Notes: a model not told the origin generated them from the sequence alone. A DNA stretch of 64,000 nt from Thalassoglobus polymorphus (GCF_007744255.1 NZ_CP036267.1:3824001-3888000), one strand, 5' to 3'. Positions 1-9,042 are shown, numbered from the stretch's first letter. Made by a program: numbers and translations.

Positions 1-42
1 CCTGTTTATGTTACCTTGCACATTGCAATTCCAAAATTTGTT

Positions 43-148
43 TAGAACATCTTTCGAATTGGTTCGCAGGATCTGCCTCGTGGCGAACAGCATTTTTACT
101 AGAGAAATGCGTTCTTCGCGGGTACACGTTAGAGCAAACTGCTCTAGA
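43..148 (+). repeat. Palindromic repeat A, copy 1
   Basis: An element of about 105 bp that recurs many times in this window. It begins TAGAACATCTTTCGAATTGG, carries TGCCTCGTGGCGAACAGCA in the middle and ends with AGAGCAAACTGCTCTAGA. The two halves are imperfect reverse complements (CGAACAGCATTTTTACTAG against CTAGAGAAATGCGTTCTTC), so the unit can fold into one long hairpin. It abuts repeat B copy 1, making an A-B composite upstream of the RimK-like gene. Confidence 0.85.
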
Positions 149-228
149 ACGAGTCCGGAAAATCTCTGGAATAGCCGCTTTTCTTAACGTTTGAGAGAGC
201 AATTTCAAGTTTCAGGATCAGTTCTAGA
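146..228 (+). repeat. Palindromic repeat B, copy 1
   Basis: An imperfect palindrome of about 83 bp, from AGAACGAGTCCGGAAAAT through the centre TTAACGTTTGAGAGAGC to TTTCAGGATCAGTTCTAGA. Both ends read AGAAC..CTGA or similar when reverse-complemented, so it can form a single long hairpin. It shares its AGA end with the upstream A element and ends about 80 bp before the RimK-like start codon. Confidence 0.85.
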
Positions 229-306
229 TTTGTTCCTGGAGAAGAGACGCTGATTAGGGAAAACGACCTGATCGGGGAAGAGACACAGTAACACAATAGG
301 TTCCCG

Positions 307-1527
307 ATGAAATTTGCTATTCTTTCTTGCAGCACCAATTGCTACAGCACTCGTCGACTCAAGGAAGCGGCGGCTCAACGTGGGCACGAGGTGAAAGTCT
401 TGAACACCTTGAAGTTTGCGATCGACCTTAAGGAAGGGACTCCCGATCTTTACTTCCGCACGAAACAGCTCAGTCATTACGACGCTGTCCTGCCAAGAAT
501 CGGGAATTCTATTACCTATTTCGGCACCGCGGTTGTTCGTCAGTTCGAGCAGATGGATGTCTTCTGTGCAAATTCTTCGAACGGAATCTCCAACTCTCGG
601 GACAAGCTACGAAGCATGCAAATCCTGAGTCGACATCAAATCGGAATTCCGGAAACAACATTCGTTCGTGATAAAAAAGACGTCCTTCCTGCTATCGAGC
701 GAGTTGGTGGGGCCCCCGTGGTCATCAAACTCCTCGAAGGAACCCAGGGAGTCGGCGTGATCCTCGCAGATTCCGTCAAGATCGCGGAAGCAATTATCGA
801 GACACTACAAAGCACGAAACAAAACGTACTTGTTCAGAAATTCGTCGCAGAAAGTAAAGGAAGAGATATTCGTGCTTTTGTTGTTGGCGATCAAGTCGTC
901 GCAGCGATGAGACGTGTCGCACAGGGACAGGAATTCCGCAGTAATGTCCATCGCGGCGGTGTGACGGAACAGGTCGATCTGGATGAGCGGTACCGAGATG
1001 CTGCTGTCCGGGCAGCCCAGATCATGGGACTGCGAGTCGCTGGTGTCGACATGCTCGAATCGAAGACCGGCCCACAAATCATGGAGCTCAATTCTTCACC
1101 AGGACTCGAAGGAATCGAGTCCTGCACACACCTTGATATTGCTGGCACGATTGTCGATTACATCGCTGCTCAGGTCGATTTTCCAGAGATCGACTTGCGA
1201 CAAAGGCTCACCGTCAGCCGAGGGTATGGAGTGACTGAACTCCACATTCCTGAAGGCTCTGAATACGTTGGCCGAACGATTTCTGACTCAGGCTTGAGAG
1301 AAAAAGACATCAATGCACTGACTCTTTATCGTGGGACAACAGTCATTCCGAATCCGCGGTCAGATCGCATTCTTGAACCGGGTGACCGCCTGCTTTGCTT
1401 TGGAAAACTTGAATCGATGCGCCAACTCGTCCCGAAGAAGACGCAGAAACAACGTCGCCCTGAGGTGCTGGACCTTCCAGATTTCACGAACACTCATCAC
1501 GATGAGAAGAGTGAAGAAGAAAAGTAA
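307..1527 (+). CDS. rimK: RimK-family ATP-grasp ligase fused to a C-terminal RCK_C (TrkA-C) domain
   Basis: Residues 1-295 match the RimK family, which adds L-glutamate to a C-terminus (ribosomal protein S6 in E. coli) or makes related glutamyl amide bonds using ATP. Visible ATP-grasp features are the lysine strand PVVIKLLEGTQGVGV near 137-151, VQKFV, the GRDIRAFVVG strand near 185-195 and the metal-binding MELNSSPGLEGIE near 262-274. RimK proteins are usually about 300 residues; this one has 406. The extra part, about residues 308-378, has the strand pattern of an RCK_C/TrkA-C ligand-binding domain (YGVTELHIPEGSEYVGRTI ... NPRSDRILEPGDRLLCFG), known from potassium channel gating subunits. 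A charged tail follows. The substrate cannot be read from sequence. It stands alone, convergent with dusB. Confidence 0.85.
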   Translation: MKFAILSCSTNCYSTRRLKEAAAQRGHEVKVLNTLKFAIDLKEGTPDLYFRTKQLSHYDAVLPRIGNSITYFGTAVVRQFEQMDVFCANSSNGISNSRDKLRSMQILSRHQIGIPETTFVRDKKDVLPAIERVGGAPVVIKLLEGTQGVGVILADSVKIAEAIIETLQSTKQNVLVQKFVAESKGRDIRAFVVGDQVVAAMRRVAQGQEFRSNVHRGGVTEQVDLDERYRDAAVRAAQIMGLRVAGVDMLESKTGPQIMELNSSPGLEGIESCTHLDIAGTIVDYIAAQVDFPEIDLRQRLTVSRGYGVTELHIPEGSEYVGRTISDSGLREKDINALTLYRGTTVIPNPRSDRILEPGDRLLCFGKLESMRQLVPKKTQKQRRPEVLDLPDFTNTHHDEKSEEEK

Positions 1528-1560
1528 TCTGGGTAGTGACCTCTTACAACTTGCTTGTTT

Positions 1561-2625
1561 TCACCAACGTTCGACCGGTCCGTTGGGAACTTTAATCAAT
1601 GCTGTTGGAAGAGTCGCTTCTCGCTCGCCATGGCGTGCCCGAATTTGGTCTGCGATTTCATCAAACTCTGAGATCGATTCAAAACGCCTGAGGCGATCTT
1701 CTAAATCGTCGGGGATTCCCAACTTCAGTCCGTACCAGCCAGCGAATTTCCGAAAGAGTAAGCAACTGTAATCGTCGTACTGCTGGGTCATATAGTGAAA
1801 GTGTCGTCGTAAAAAATTGACCTGCTCGTCCGCGTTGGGCTCGGTCGGAGTTTCTCCAGTGGCGACTTGTGCAAGCTTCGCAAAGATCCACGGATCAAGC
1901 ATTGCTCCGCGACCGATCGCGACTGCCTGACACCCGGTTTCAGCCCGCATTTGATGTGCATCCTCGAGTGTGCGAACGTCGCCATTTCCAACGACCGGAA
2001 TGTTCTCAACCGCTTCGACGACCGCTTTAATTCCTTCGCGATCGACTTCACCATGAAACCCCTGTTGTCGCGTTCGACCATGAATGGTGATTGCTGCGAC
2101 GCCGAGCTTTTCAAACTCTCTTGCCAAGACTGGAGCAGTCAGATTCTCTCGATCCCAGCCAAGCCTCATCTTAACGGTGACCGGAACAGTTACTGCGTTG
2201 ACGACTTCTCCAATCGAAGCACATGCCCCGTCAGTATCACACATCAAACGAGCACCACCCCCCGAACCGTTAATCTTCGCCATGGGACATCCCATGTTGA
2301 TGTCGATACTGGCATATCCACGATCTTCAAGCCACTTGGCTGCGCGAACAAGCTCTGCTTTGACGCCCGAAAAAATCTGGATCGAAAGCGGCGTATCATC
2401 CGGCGTCGTTTCAATGAGTTTTTTCGACTTCTGACTTTCAGCGACAAGCTGCGAAGCGAGAACGAGATCCGTCGTTGCCAACCCGAGACCGCCTAACTCT
2501 CGAATCACACGACGAAACGCAAGATGTGTATACCCTGCGAGTGGTGCCAGGAAATACCGCGTTGGAATGAGACGTGTCCCGATTTTAATCGGAGATTCAT
2601 CGAGATTCAGTTGAGCCGAAGTCAT
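1561..2625 (-). CDS. dusB: tRNA-dihydrouridine synthase (DusB-type)
   Basis: An FMN-dependent enzyme that reduces uridine to dihydrouridine in the D-loop region of tRNA using NAD(P)H. The TIM-barrel signature is clear: FLAPLAGYTHLAFRRVI near residues 25-41, the catalytic-cysteine motif NMGCPMAKI with Cys113, then TIHGRTRQQGFHGEVD, VVGNGDV and AIGRGAMLDPWIF, which bind FMN phosphate. A helical C-terminal RNA-binding region follows. The 354-residue length fits the family. It converges on the RimK-like gene with a 33 bp gap. Its 5' side faces a 240 bp gap holding repeat A copy 2. Family assignment is firm; the subtype B is the best fit, not proven. Confidence 0.92.
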   Translation of the reverse strand: MTSAQLNLDESPIKIGTRLIPTRYFLAPLAGYTHLAFRRVIRELGGLGLATTDLVLASQLVAESQKSKKLIETTPDDTPLSIQIFSGVKAELVRAAKWLEDRGYASIDINMGCPMAKINGSGGGARLMCDTDGACASIGEVVNAVTVPVTVKMRLGWDRENLTAPVLAREFEKLGVAAITIHGRTRQQGFHGEVDREGIKAVVEAVENIPVVGNGDVRTLEDAHQMRAETGCQAVAIGRGAMLDPWIFAKLAQVATGETPTEPNADEQVNFLRRHFHYMTQQYDDYSCLLFRKFAGWYGLKLGIPDDLEDRLRRFESISEFDEIADQIRARHGEREATLPTALIKVPNGPVERW

Positions 2626-2744
2626 AACGAAAGAAGTGACCTTCTCTTAAGCGTATTAGAGGATTGTTTTCGAGAATGTCGAACTCGTTCTCTGTAATAA
2701 TTGTCGCAGTCTTGTCTCTGCAGTTTCATGTCTGCCGCATCAGC

Positions 2745-2850
2745 TAGAGCATCTTTCGAATTGGTTTGCAGGATCTGCCTTGTGGCGAATAGCATTTTCA
2801 CTAGAGAAATGCGTTCTTCACGGGCACACGGTAGAGCAAACTGCTCTAGA
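2745..2850 (+). repeat. Palindromic repeat A, copy 2
   Basis: The clearest full-length A copy. It runs from TAGAGCATCTTTCGAATTGG to AGAGCAAACTGCTCTAGA with the TGCCTTGTGGCGAATAGCA centre. It lies between the dusB start and the kinase stop codon, 15 bp beyond the kinase gene. Confidence 0.9.
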
Positions 2851-2865
2851 TCGCTGCAATGATCC

Positions 2866-4341
2866 TCAGGACTTCATCCAGTAGAAAATTCCCGCGCCGG
2901 TCGCGGCGAAGAGCATCGTTCCGATCAGGATTCCGCCGATCGGATAATTGTAACGAGTTTTGGCAGCCTTCAATGTTTCGACAGCTTTTAAGGCTGAGGA
3001 ACGGACTTTTTCGTTCTCGTCCTGCTTACTGAGTTGCATCAAAGCCGGAATAAATTTCTTTGCGTGTCCGCCCCCCTCTTCCATGGCCAGAACACTCGCT
3101 TCTCGAATTTGCCAGCTCTCATCATTCAGACCATTTCTGATGACATCAAGATTGTGACCACTTTCACCAGCGATCTTCCCAAGTGCTCCGATCGCCTCGA
3201 TCCGTACAGGTTGCTGGCTATGAGTTGCGGCCTCGACCCATAGTTTTTCGCCCTGACGACCTGAGCGAGCTTGAATACTTGAAACCAAATTCCAGCTGAG
3301 CGAGCAAAGCAGAGAAACGAACAAAGAGATGACTACCCAATTGGGAATGGAATCATGTTTCAGAATTTTTCCCGGACCGACGGTTTTGAAAAATGCTGTC
3401 GCTGGATCCTCAAGCTCTGGTCTTTGAAGTGGTCGATCCAAGCCTTTGTCGTTGGGGTTGGATACAACCGTCACAGTTTGCCTGACACTTCTCAGTTGCC
3501 GGCCGACCTCCGCAGCAGACGTCTGACGATCTTTTTCTTCTTTCTCAAGAAGTTGTAAAATTACTCGTTCCAGCGCAACCGGGCAATCAAATGTCTTCTC
3601 TGTCGGACGTGGCGGCGTATCCCGACAGTGCATGTGCAGCGTTGCTGCAGGAGTTGACCCTAAAAACGGCGGTTCACCCGTGACCAATTCGTAGAGGACA
3701 CACCCCAGCGCATAAAGATCTGTTTGTGGGGAAACCTCAAGTCCCCGGATCTGTTCGGGAGCCATATAGAGAAATGTTCCCGCAGTCTTTCCAGCAGCCG
3801 TAATTTTTCGAGCAGCTGCGACAGAAGCCAACCCAAAGTCACTCAGCTTCAACTGACCTGATTTTGTTATCAAGAAGTTGCTGGGCTTCACATCGCGGTG
3901 AATGACTTTCTTTTCATGGGAGCACTCAAGCGCATCACACATTTGCAGAGCATAGAAAATGACCTGCTCCCAGGGAAGTTTTTTATTCTCTTGGAGCTTG
4001 TCCTCAAGCGACCCTTCCGAGATCAATTCCATCGCATAGAAACGACGTTTATTCTCGCAAGAGCCACCAAAGCAGCGAACAATGTTCGGATGCTTCAGGT
4101 TTTTCAGAACCTCAAGTTCGCGCTCGAAACGTGCGAGAGTGGTTTCATCGGTGACATCGCTTGGGAGCATTTTCAAGGCGACTTCGCGGTCGTTGACGAC
4201 GTAACGAGCGCGATACACAACCCCCATCCCGCCTTCACCAATCTGCTCAAGCAGTTCGAACGGCCACATCCATTTCTGGCGATCCAGATTAGTCGCTTCT
4301 TGTTTCGCGGTCATTTCTGTTTCCGTTCCGAACGGATTCAT
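2866..4341 (-). CDS. Transmembrane Ser/Thr protein kinase with HEAT-like repeats between two membrane spans
   Basis: A Hanks-type kinase of 491 residues. The N-terminal kinase domain (about 28-285) has the glycine loop GEGGMGVV (35-42), Lys57 in VALKM, the catalytic HRDVKPSN (148-155), DFG (168-170) and APEQ (194-197), so it should be active. A hydrophobic span at about 334-354 is followed by roughly 100 residues that read as HEAT-like helical repeats (RIEAIGALGKIAG, IREASVLAMEEGG, KVRSSALKAVETL), and a second span closes the protein at 467-488. The topology would place the HEAT segment on the far side of the membrane from the kinase, suggesting a sensor or protein-binding role. The more usual planctomycete partners (PASTA, WD40, TPR) are absent. 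No substrate is evident from the neighbours. Confidence 0.9.
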   Translation of the reverse strand: MNPFGTETEMTAKQEATNLDRQKWMWPFELLEQIGEGGMGVVYRARYVVNDREVALKMLPSDVTDETTLARFERELEVLKNLKHPNIVRCFGGSCENKRRFYAMELISEGSLEDKLQENKKLPWEQVIFYALQMCDALECSHEKKVIHRDVKPSNFLITKSGQLKLSDFGLASVAAARKITAAGKTAGTFLYMAPEQIRGLEVSPQTDLYALGCVLYELVTGEPPFLGSTPAATLHMHCRDTPPRPTEKTFDCPVALERVILQLLEKEEKDRQTSAAEVGRQLRSVRQTVTVVSNPNDKGLDRPLQRPELEDPATAFFKTVGPGKILKHDSIPNWVVISLFVSLLCSLSWNLVSSIQARSGRQGEKLWVEAATHSQQPVRIEAIGALGKIAGESGHNLDVIRNGLNDESWQIREASVLAMEEGGGHAKKFIPALMQLSKQDENEKVRSSALKAVETLKAAKTRYNYPIGGILIGTMLFAATGAGIFYWMKS

Positions 4342-4447
4342 CTGTCAGTAAGTCTCATGCTTGGCCCTAAGTTGACAACTGTCTTGAATTCCCTGGCAGG
4401 AAGAGAACCTGCTCAGTCCGAATGACAGGATGCTACATCAGTTTAAG

Positions 4448-4516
4448 TAGAACCAGTCCGAAAACCTCTGGAATCACTGCTTTTCTCAATGCTTGAGAGA
4501 GCAATTTCAAGTTCTA
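4448..4516 (+). repeat. Palindromic repeat B, copy 2 (3'-truncated)
   Basis: Starts TAGAACCAGTCCGAAAACCT, passes through the CTCAATGCTTGAGAGAGC centre and stops at TTCAAGTTCTA, lacking the usual GGATCAGTTCTAGA end. It lies in the 5' region of the kinase gene. Confidence 0.8.
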
Positions 4517-4810
4517 AATATGTCGCTAAGTCTGTTTTCCTACTTGCCGTTTACCTGGCGATGTCCCCTGGAAACTCCCTGAGACACAGATCCGCTCCTA
4601 AGCCAAAAGACCGAAGTGATGAACTCTAATGATATCCCGGATTCGCCGAAAATCCATTTCGATCGCCAATCACAAATCAAGATGGCAGGGATTGATCGTA
4701 TTTGTGCGGCGTTTACACGGAATCCCCCAACTCAATTCGCCTTCACCAGTGGCAGAGACGGACTCTCTTGGTTATTTTGATTGTAGATCATTTCGGTACA
4801 AGGGAACACA
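4517..4810. other. Intergenic stretch without a recognisable gene
   Basis: Part of the 727 bp gap between the divergent kinase and radical SAM genes. A short open frame at 4629-4892 runs into the A' repeat and has no recognisable protein pattern. I see nothing else here. Confidence 0.5.
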
Positions 4811-4925
4811 TCAGAGCTGGAAGACGTTCGTGTTTCTCGTGTCCGTGAAGAACGCTTTTTTCTCAGAAAAAATCATAGACGCCACGAGATAGAACGCGTA
4901 CATCATTCACGAAAATGCTCTAGAC
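4811..4925 (-). repeat. Palindromic repeat A' (variant), copy 1
   Basis: A diverged A-type element: GACGTTCGTGTTTCTCGTGT, GTGAAGAACGC, GCCACGAGATAGAACGCGTA, ending AAAATGCTCTAGA. It shares the GCGTACATCATTC segment with the A' copy after the sulfatase gene (34956-35050), so the two define a subfamily. It lies about 140 bp upstream of the radical SAM start codon. Confidence 0.75.
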
Positions 4926-5068
4926 TGGAGATGTCTTCAGACCGACCCGTTCGACGAACGTGTTGGAATCATTCATGATACGATCTGTTTGACTTGAGAT
5001 CGACAGCCTTTTTCTGATTGCTGTTGGCATCGCCCGACTAGCGCTTGATTCAATATCGAGGCAATTCA

Positions 5069-6373
5069 ATGTATTTGCGGATGGCAAAACGAGTACTCTT
5101 CGAGACCGATAAGCGGCTCGTCTGGAAACTCTTCTGGAACATGGGGATCAAGGGGTCTTTATCCGTCCACAAGTTCAAAAAGCGGATGAAGAAAACCGGA
5201 CAGGTCTTTCCGCCGTTTCTGTACATTTCGATCATCAATTCCTGCAATCTCCGTTGCACAGGCTGTTGGGTGGATGTCGCTGCGAAGCAGCAGACGATCG
5301 ACGTCACAGCCATGAACAAACTCATCAATGAAGCCAAAGCGAACGGAAACGTTTTCTTTGGGATCGTCGGTGGGGAACCGTTTATGCATCCTCAAATTCT
5401 TGAAATCCTGGCTGCCCATCCAGATTGCTACTTTCAGGTCTTCACGAATGGACACTTCATTACCGATGAGGTCGCCAAAGAACTCCGCCGCCTCGGCAAT
5501 GTCACTCCGCTCGTGAGTGTCGAAGGAAGTGAAATTGTTAGCGACGAACGACGCGGTCGCAAAGACGTGCTCTCCAAAACAATGCAGGGCATTCAAAACT
5601 GCCTGGACAACAAAGTCTTCACTGGAGTTTGCACGAGTGTTTGCAAGACAAACATCGACGACCTTGTGACCGACAAATGGGTGGACCGTCTCATTGAGAT
5701 GGGAGTCTTCTACACCTGGTTCCATGTGTACCGACCAATGGGGCCGGATGCCTCGCCGGATCTCTGCCTGACGCAGGAGCAACAGCAACGGATTCGGAAA
5801 TTTGTCGTCGAAAGCCGAGTCAACAAACCGATCATCTTCGTGGATGCCTACTACGACCATGACGGTCAAGCACTTTGCCCAGCCGCGACAGGAATCACCC
5901 ATCACATCAACCCATGGGGCGGTGTCGAACCCTGTCCGATTGTGCAATTCACCAAGGACAACATCCATGACGACAAACGCTCACTCGCAGAGAAACTCGA
6001 CTCGGAATACCTGAAGGATTTCCGTGAACTCGCCAGAGACACAACTCGCGGATGTATCGTCCTGGAGCGACCAGACCTGTTGAAACAACTCGTTGAAAAG
6101 CATGGCGCCGAAGACGGCACAGTCCGTCACACTGCCATGGAAGAACTTGAAGGGATGCAAGTCCGACCGTCACAATACAATCCAGAACTGGCGATTCCAG
6201 AACGCAGCTGGGCCTACCGCATCGCCAAGAAGCATTTCTTCAATGACTTCCACGCATACGATGGTCGTGACCATTCAAAGGCATCGGCACCTTCGGTTTT
6301 GGTCGGAGCAACATCCGCTACCCCACCGGAGCCTGTCCTCGTCGATTTGGAGACAACCACTCGCGAAGAGTAG
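5069..6373 (+). CDS. Radical SAM/SPASM-type enzyme
   Basis: The cluster motif CNLRCTGC (Cys59, Cys63, Cys66 counted from this start) is the CX3CX2C that binds the SAM-cleaving 4Fe-4S cluster. It is followed by GIVGGEPFMHPQIL, a typical GGEP strand. The C-terminal part holds more cysteines (CPAATGITHHINPWGGVEPCP), resembling a SPASM-like auxiliary cluster region seen in peptide- and small-molecule-modifying enzymes. I prefer the ATG at 5069 because GAGG lies about 8 bp upstream; an in-frame TTG at 5045 gives eight more residues. No precursor peptide gene is seen next to it, so the substrate is unknown. The gene is monocistronic and converges on the Sua5 gene. Confidence 0.85.
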   Translation: MYLRMAKRVLFETDKRLVWKLFWNMGIKGSLSVHKFKKRMKKTGQVFPPFLYISIINSCNLRCTGCWVDVAAKQQTIDVTAMNKLINEAKANGNVFFGIVGGEPFMHPQILEILAAHPDCYFQVFTNGHFITDEVAKELRRLGNVTPLVSVEGSEIVSDERRGRKDVLSKTMQGIQNCLDNKVFTGVCTSVCKTNIDDLVTDKWVDRLIEMGVFYTWFHVYRPMGPDASPDLCLTQEQQQRIRKFVVESRVNKPIIFVDAYYDHDGQALCPAATGITHHINPWGGVEPCPIVQFTKDNIHDDKRSLAEKLDSEYLKDFRELARDTTRGCIVLERPDLLKQLVEKHGAEDGTVRHTAMEELEGMQVRPSQYNPELAIPERSWAYRIAKKHFFNDFHAYDGRDHSKASAPSVLVGATSATPPEPVLVDLETTTREE

Positions 6374-6461
6374 AACCGCGTGCAGAGTGATTTCCATTTG
6401 ATGAACCACCCTTTTCCACGAGAGCGGATACATACAATTCTTGAAAATGTGAGACGCGGCC

Positions 6462-7385
6462 TTATTCTGCAGCGGCTCTTTTCAAACGATCATTCAGAGC
6501 GCGGCCCAGACCTTCATTGGGGAATGGCATTGCGACAATGGAATCGATGTTCGTTCTTTCGAGTCGTCGAAGTGCGGCAAAGAAATTGGCTGCTGCTTCA
6601 ACGAGCGAACCACTCGGAGAAAGATTTTCTACCACTTCGAATTGATTCGTTTCGTGAGAGCCCATCATTAAGGCGCCCTTGCCGTTGCAGTCACGAATCT
6701 CTTGCAGGCTACTGACAATTTGAATCGGCTTGGACGGAGCATAGTGTCGACTGAGCATTCCCGGCCCAGCTTGCGGGGAATCGTCCCGGTTTTGATTGGG
6801 ATCAAGCTGAAGAACTTTCCCGATCACTTTTTCGATTTCCTCCAGAGAGAGCCCACCTGGTCGAAGTAGAGTGGCTGTCCCATCTGCCGGGCAAGCAAGA
6901 ACCGTTGACTCCACGCCGATGTCGCAGGCACCATCATCAAGGACTGCGTCGATACGCCCTTCGAGACCATCGAGGACATGCTCAGCTGTGGTGGGACTGA
7001 CACTTCCAAATCGATTGGCACTTGGAGCCGCGATGGGAACTCCTGCCTTCTGGATCAGTTCCCGGGCAGAGTCCCGCTCAGGAATCCGGATCGCAACATT
7101 TGGTAAGCCGGACGTGACGAGGTCCGGAATGAGATCCCGCTTCGGCAAGACAAGCGTCAACGGTCCCGGCCAAAAGTGATCAACAAGTGCCTGCGCAGTT
7201 TCAGAAACGCTTTCGACAAATTCTTCCAGCTGGCTTTGATCACAGAGATGTACAATCAACGGATCAAAATGTGGTCTTTCTTTTGCCTCGAAAATTTTTG
7301 CAACTGCAACTGGGTTCAGCGCATTCGCCCCCAATCCATAAACAGTTTCGGTTGCAAAGGCGACCAGTTTCCCGTCCTGAATCAA
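6462..7385 (-). CDS. tsaC: L-threonylcarbamoyladenylate synthase (Sua5/YrdC family)
   Basis: Makes threonylcarbamoyl-AMP from threonine, bicarbonate and ATP for the t6A modification of ANN-decoding tRNAs. The YrdC domain is plain: FATETVYGLGANAL, KERPHFDPLIVHL, FWPGPLTLVLPK, VAIRIPERDSARELI, APSANRFGSVSPTTAEHV and STVLACPADGTATLLRPG. A short C-terminal Sua5 domain follows (PGMLSRHYAPSKPIQIV). The start is a problem: the first in-frame conventional codon is TTG at 7385, but family-like sequence (IYDTDTAACLIQDGKLVAF) extends about 14 codons upstream to a CTG at 7427, with a stop just beyond. No in-frame ATG exists, so the true start is probably a rare codon or TTG. Confidence 0.9.
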   Translation of the reverse strand: MIQDGKLVAFATETVYGLGANALNPVAVAKIFEAKERPHFDPLIVHLCDQSQLEEFVESVSETAQALVDHFWPGPLTLVLPKRDLIPDLVTSGLPNVAIRIPERDSARELIQKAGVPIAAPSANRFGSVSPTTAEHVLDGLEGRIDAVLDDGACDIGVESTVLACPADGTATLLRPGGLSLEEIEKVIGKVLQLDPNQNRDDSPQAGPGMLSRHYAPSKPIQIVSSLQEIRDCNGKGALMMGSHETNQFEVVENLSPSGSLVEAAANFFAALRRLERTNIDSIVAMPFPNEGLGRALNDRLKRAAAE

Positions 7386-7494
7386 ACAAGCAGCTGTGTC
7401 TGTATCGTAGATTCGTAAAGTACGCAGTGTCGATCCCCATTATGAAGTTCGGTATTGAGGCGATTTCATTGATCAAATGAACTGAAGAGCTCAC

Positions 7495-7597
7495 TAGAGC
7501 AGTTTGCTCTACCGTGTGCCCTGCAGAACACATTTCGCTAGTAAAAATACTGTTCGCCACGAGGCAGAGCCTGCAAACCAACTCGAAAGATGCTCTA
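7495..7597 (-). repeat. Palindromic repeat A, copy 3
   Basis: Reverse orientation: TAGAGCAGTTTGCTCTACCG, TTCGCCACGAGGCAGAGCCT, ending CGAAAGATGCTCTA. It is essentially full length and lies in the divergent gap between the Sua5 and HD-GYP genes. Confidence 0.88.
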
Positions 7598-7809
7598 AAT
7601 CCGTGATAGATATATGGATCGTACAGTTTCGCATGATCATATGGGAGCATTTCGATCACGGATTTTGAGCAGGCTCCGGCCAGAAACCGCAAAGCTCCAA
7701 CAATCGGTAGAAACCGCTTTGACCTTTTCCTATCTGAAGACAATTCCCGGAATTCTAGCGATTAACGACCTAAGCTTCGACTACGACATCTGACTTCATC
7801 GGGCTAATT

Positions 7810-8850
7810 ATGTCATCTCTCAAAAAAATCATAGTCACTTTGACTTGTTCACAGGCGCTCTGTCTCGCATTCGGGCTTTGGATTCAACACACAGTTGGGC
7901 ACGCAACTCTCGTCCTCTCCTCTGAGAATCTACTCGAAGGCACCACGGAGAATCAGCATGCTCTTGCGAACTTCTTTCTTTATGCTGGAATTGTCATCTG
8001 GCTAACAGGGATTCAATTCTGCGTAAACTGGATGGTCATTTCCAAAGTTTACTCAGCGGTTGATAATCGTATCCAAAAACATCGCGAAGACTCGCTCGTT
8101 GCTGTCAATGAACTTGTTCGAACTCGTGACGCGATCATCTTCGGACTGGCCAAGCTTGCAGAATCCAGAGACCCGGAAACAGGGCAACACCTGGAACGCA
8201 TCAGCATGTATTCGGTGCGACTCGCCACTGCGATGCGGAAGCATCCGAAATTTTCTGAGATCGTGAATTCTGAATTTGTCCGGATGATTGGAATCAGTTC
8301 TGTCCTCCATGACATTGGAAAGGTCGGAGTTGAAGACGCAATTCTGCTTAAACCAGACACGCTCAGCGAAAAAGAACGAGAAAAAATACGGCTGCATGCG
8401 GAACTCGGAAGTGACTGTATCCATCAAATCGAATGCAGATTAGGCAATTCGGACTTCCTCTCCATGGCCAGAGATATCGCCCTGTATCACCACGAACGCT
8501 GGGACGGACAAGGGTATCCTTACGGACTTGCCGAAAAAGAAATTCCCCTGGCCGCGCGGATTGTTGCCGTCGCCGATGTGTATGACGCACTGGCATCTCA
8601 ACGTGTTTACAAGGATGCCGTTCCACATGTGGACTGTGTTGTTGAGATCGAAGCGAACGCTCACAAACAGTTCGATGCAGACATCGTCGATGTCTTCCTC
8701 TCAATTCATGAGCAGTTCGCAGACATCGCTGAACGCTTCCAAGATGCCTCTCCATTGAAAGGAGACCACATCCCTTCCGACCGGGGTGGCAGCTACATCC
8801 CCACCGTCATTCAATACAACAAAATTCATGAGGCGCAATCGGACCAATAA
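7810..8850 (+). CDS. Membrane-anchored HD-GYP phosphodiesterase
   Basis: A 346-residue protein with two hydrophobic spans (about 7-27 and 52-76) enclosing a short loop, then a coiled region and an HD-GYP domain. Conserved residues are all present: the metal-binding HD pair at 167-168 in LHDIGKVG, HHERWDGQGYP (HHE 227-229, GYP 235-237) and the downstream VADVYDALASQR. HD-GYP enzymes hydrolyse cyclic di-GMP or related cyclic dinucleotides. There is no receiver domain, so the signal probably enters through the membrane part or a partner. The next gene on the same strand encodes a membrane protein with a degenerate copy of this domain, an attractive regulatory partner (inference). Confidence 0.9.
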   Translation: MSSLKKIIVTLTCSQALCLAFGLWIQHTVGHATLVLSSENLLEGTTENQHALANFFLYAGIVIWLTGIQFCVNWMVISKVYSAVDNRIQKHREDSLVAVNELVRTRDAIIFGLAKLAESRDPETGQHLERISMYSVRLATAMRKHPKFSEIVNSEFVRMIGISSVLHDIGKVGVEDAILLKPDTLSEKEREKIRLHAELGSDCIHQIECRLGNSDFLSMARDIALYHHERWDGQGYPYGLAEKEIPLAARIVAVADVYDALASQRVYKDAVPHVDCVVEIEANAHKQFDADIVDVFLSIHEQFADIAERFQDASPLKGDHIPSDRGGSYIPTVIQYNKIHEAQSDQ

Positions 8851-9009
8851 GAAGACCAGACAATGAAGATCGACCAAGGCTTTCAGATTTACAGTGAGCG
8901 ACTGCGGCCATGATCGATATTTCAGGTTTTCAGCGCGAAAAATGACCTCTCCGAGCCCCTTGGGGACGAGTGATCTGCCCCATTTTATTAGAGACCTCCT
9001 TCTATCTTT

Positions 9010-9042
9010 TAGAACTGGTCCTGAAACTTGAACTTGCTCTCA
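9010..9042 (-). repeat. Palindromic repeat B, copy 3 (partial)
   Basis: A half-element: TAGAACTGGTCCTGAAACTT followed by GAACTTGCTCTC, matching one arm of repeat B. It lies between the two HD-GYP-type genes. Confidence 0.7.

Noticed and set aside
5159-5968. 269-residue minus-strand frame opposite the radical SAM gene
   Set aside because: It is a shadow of a clearly conserved enzyme and has no domain of its own.
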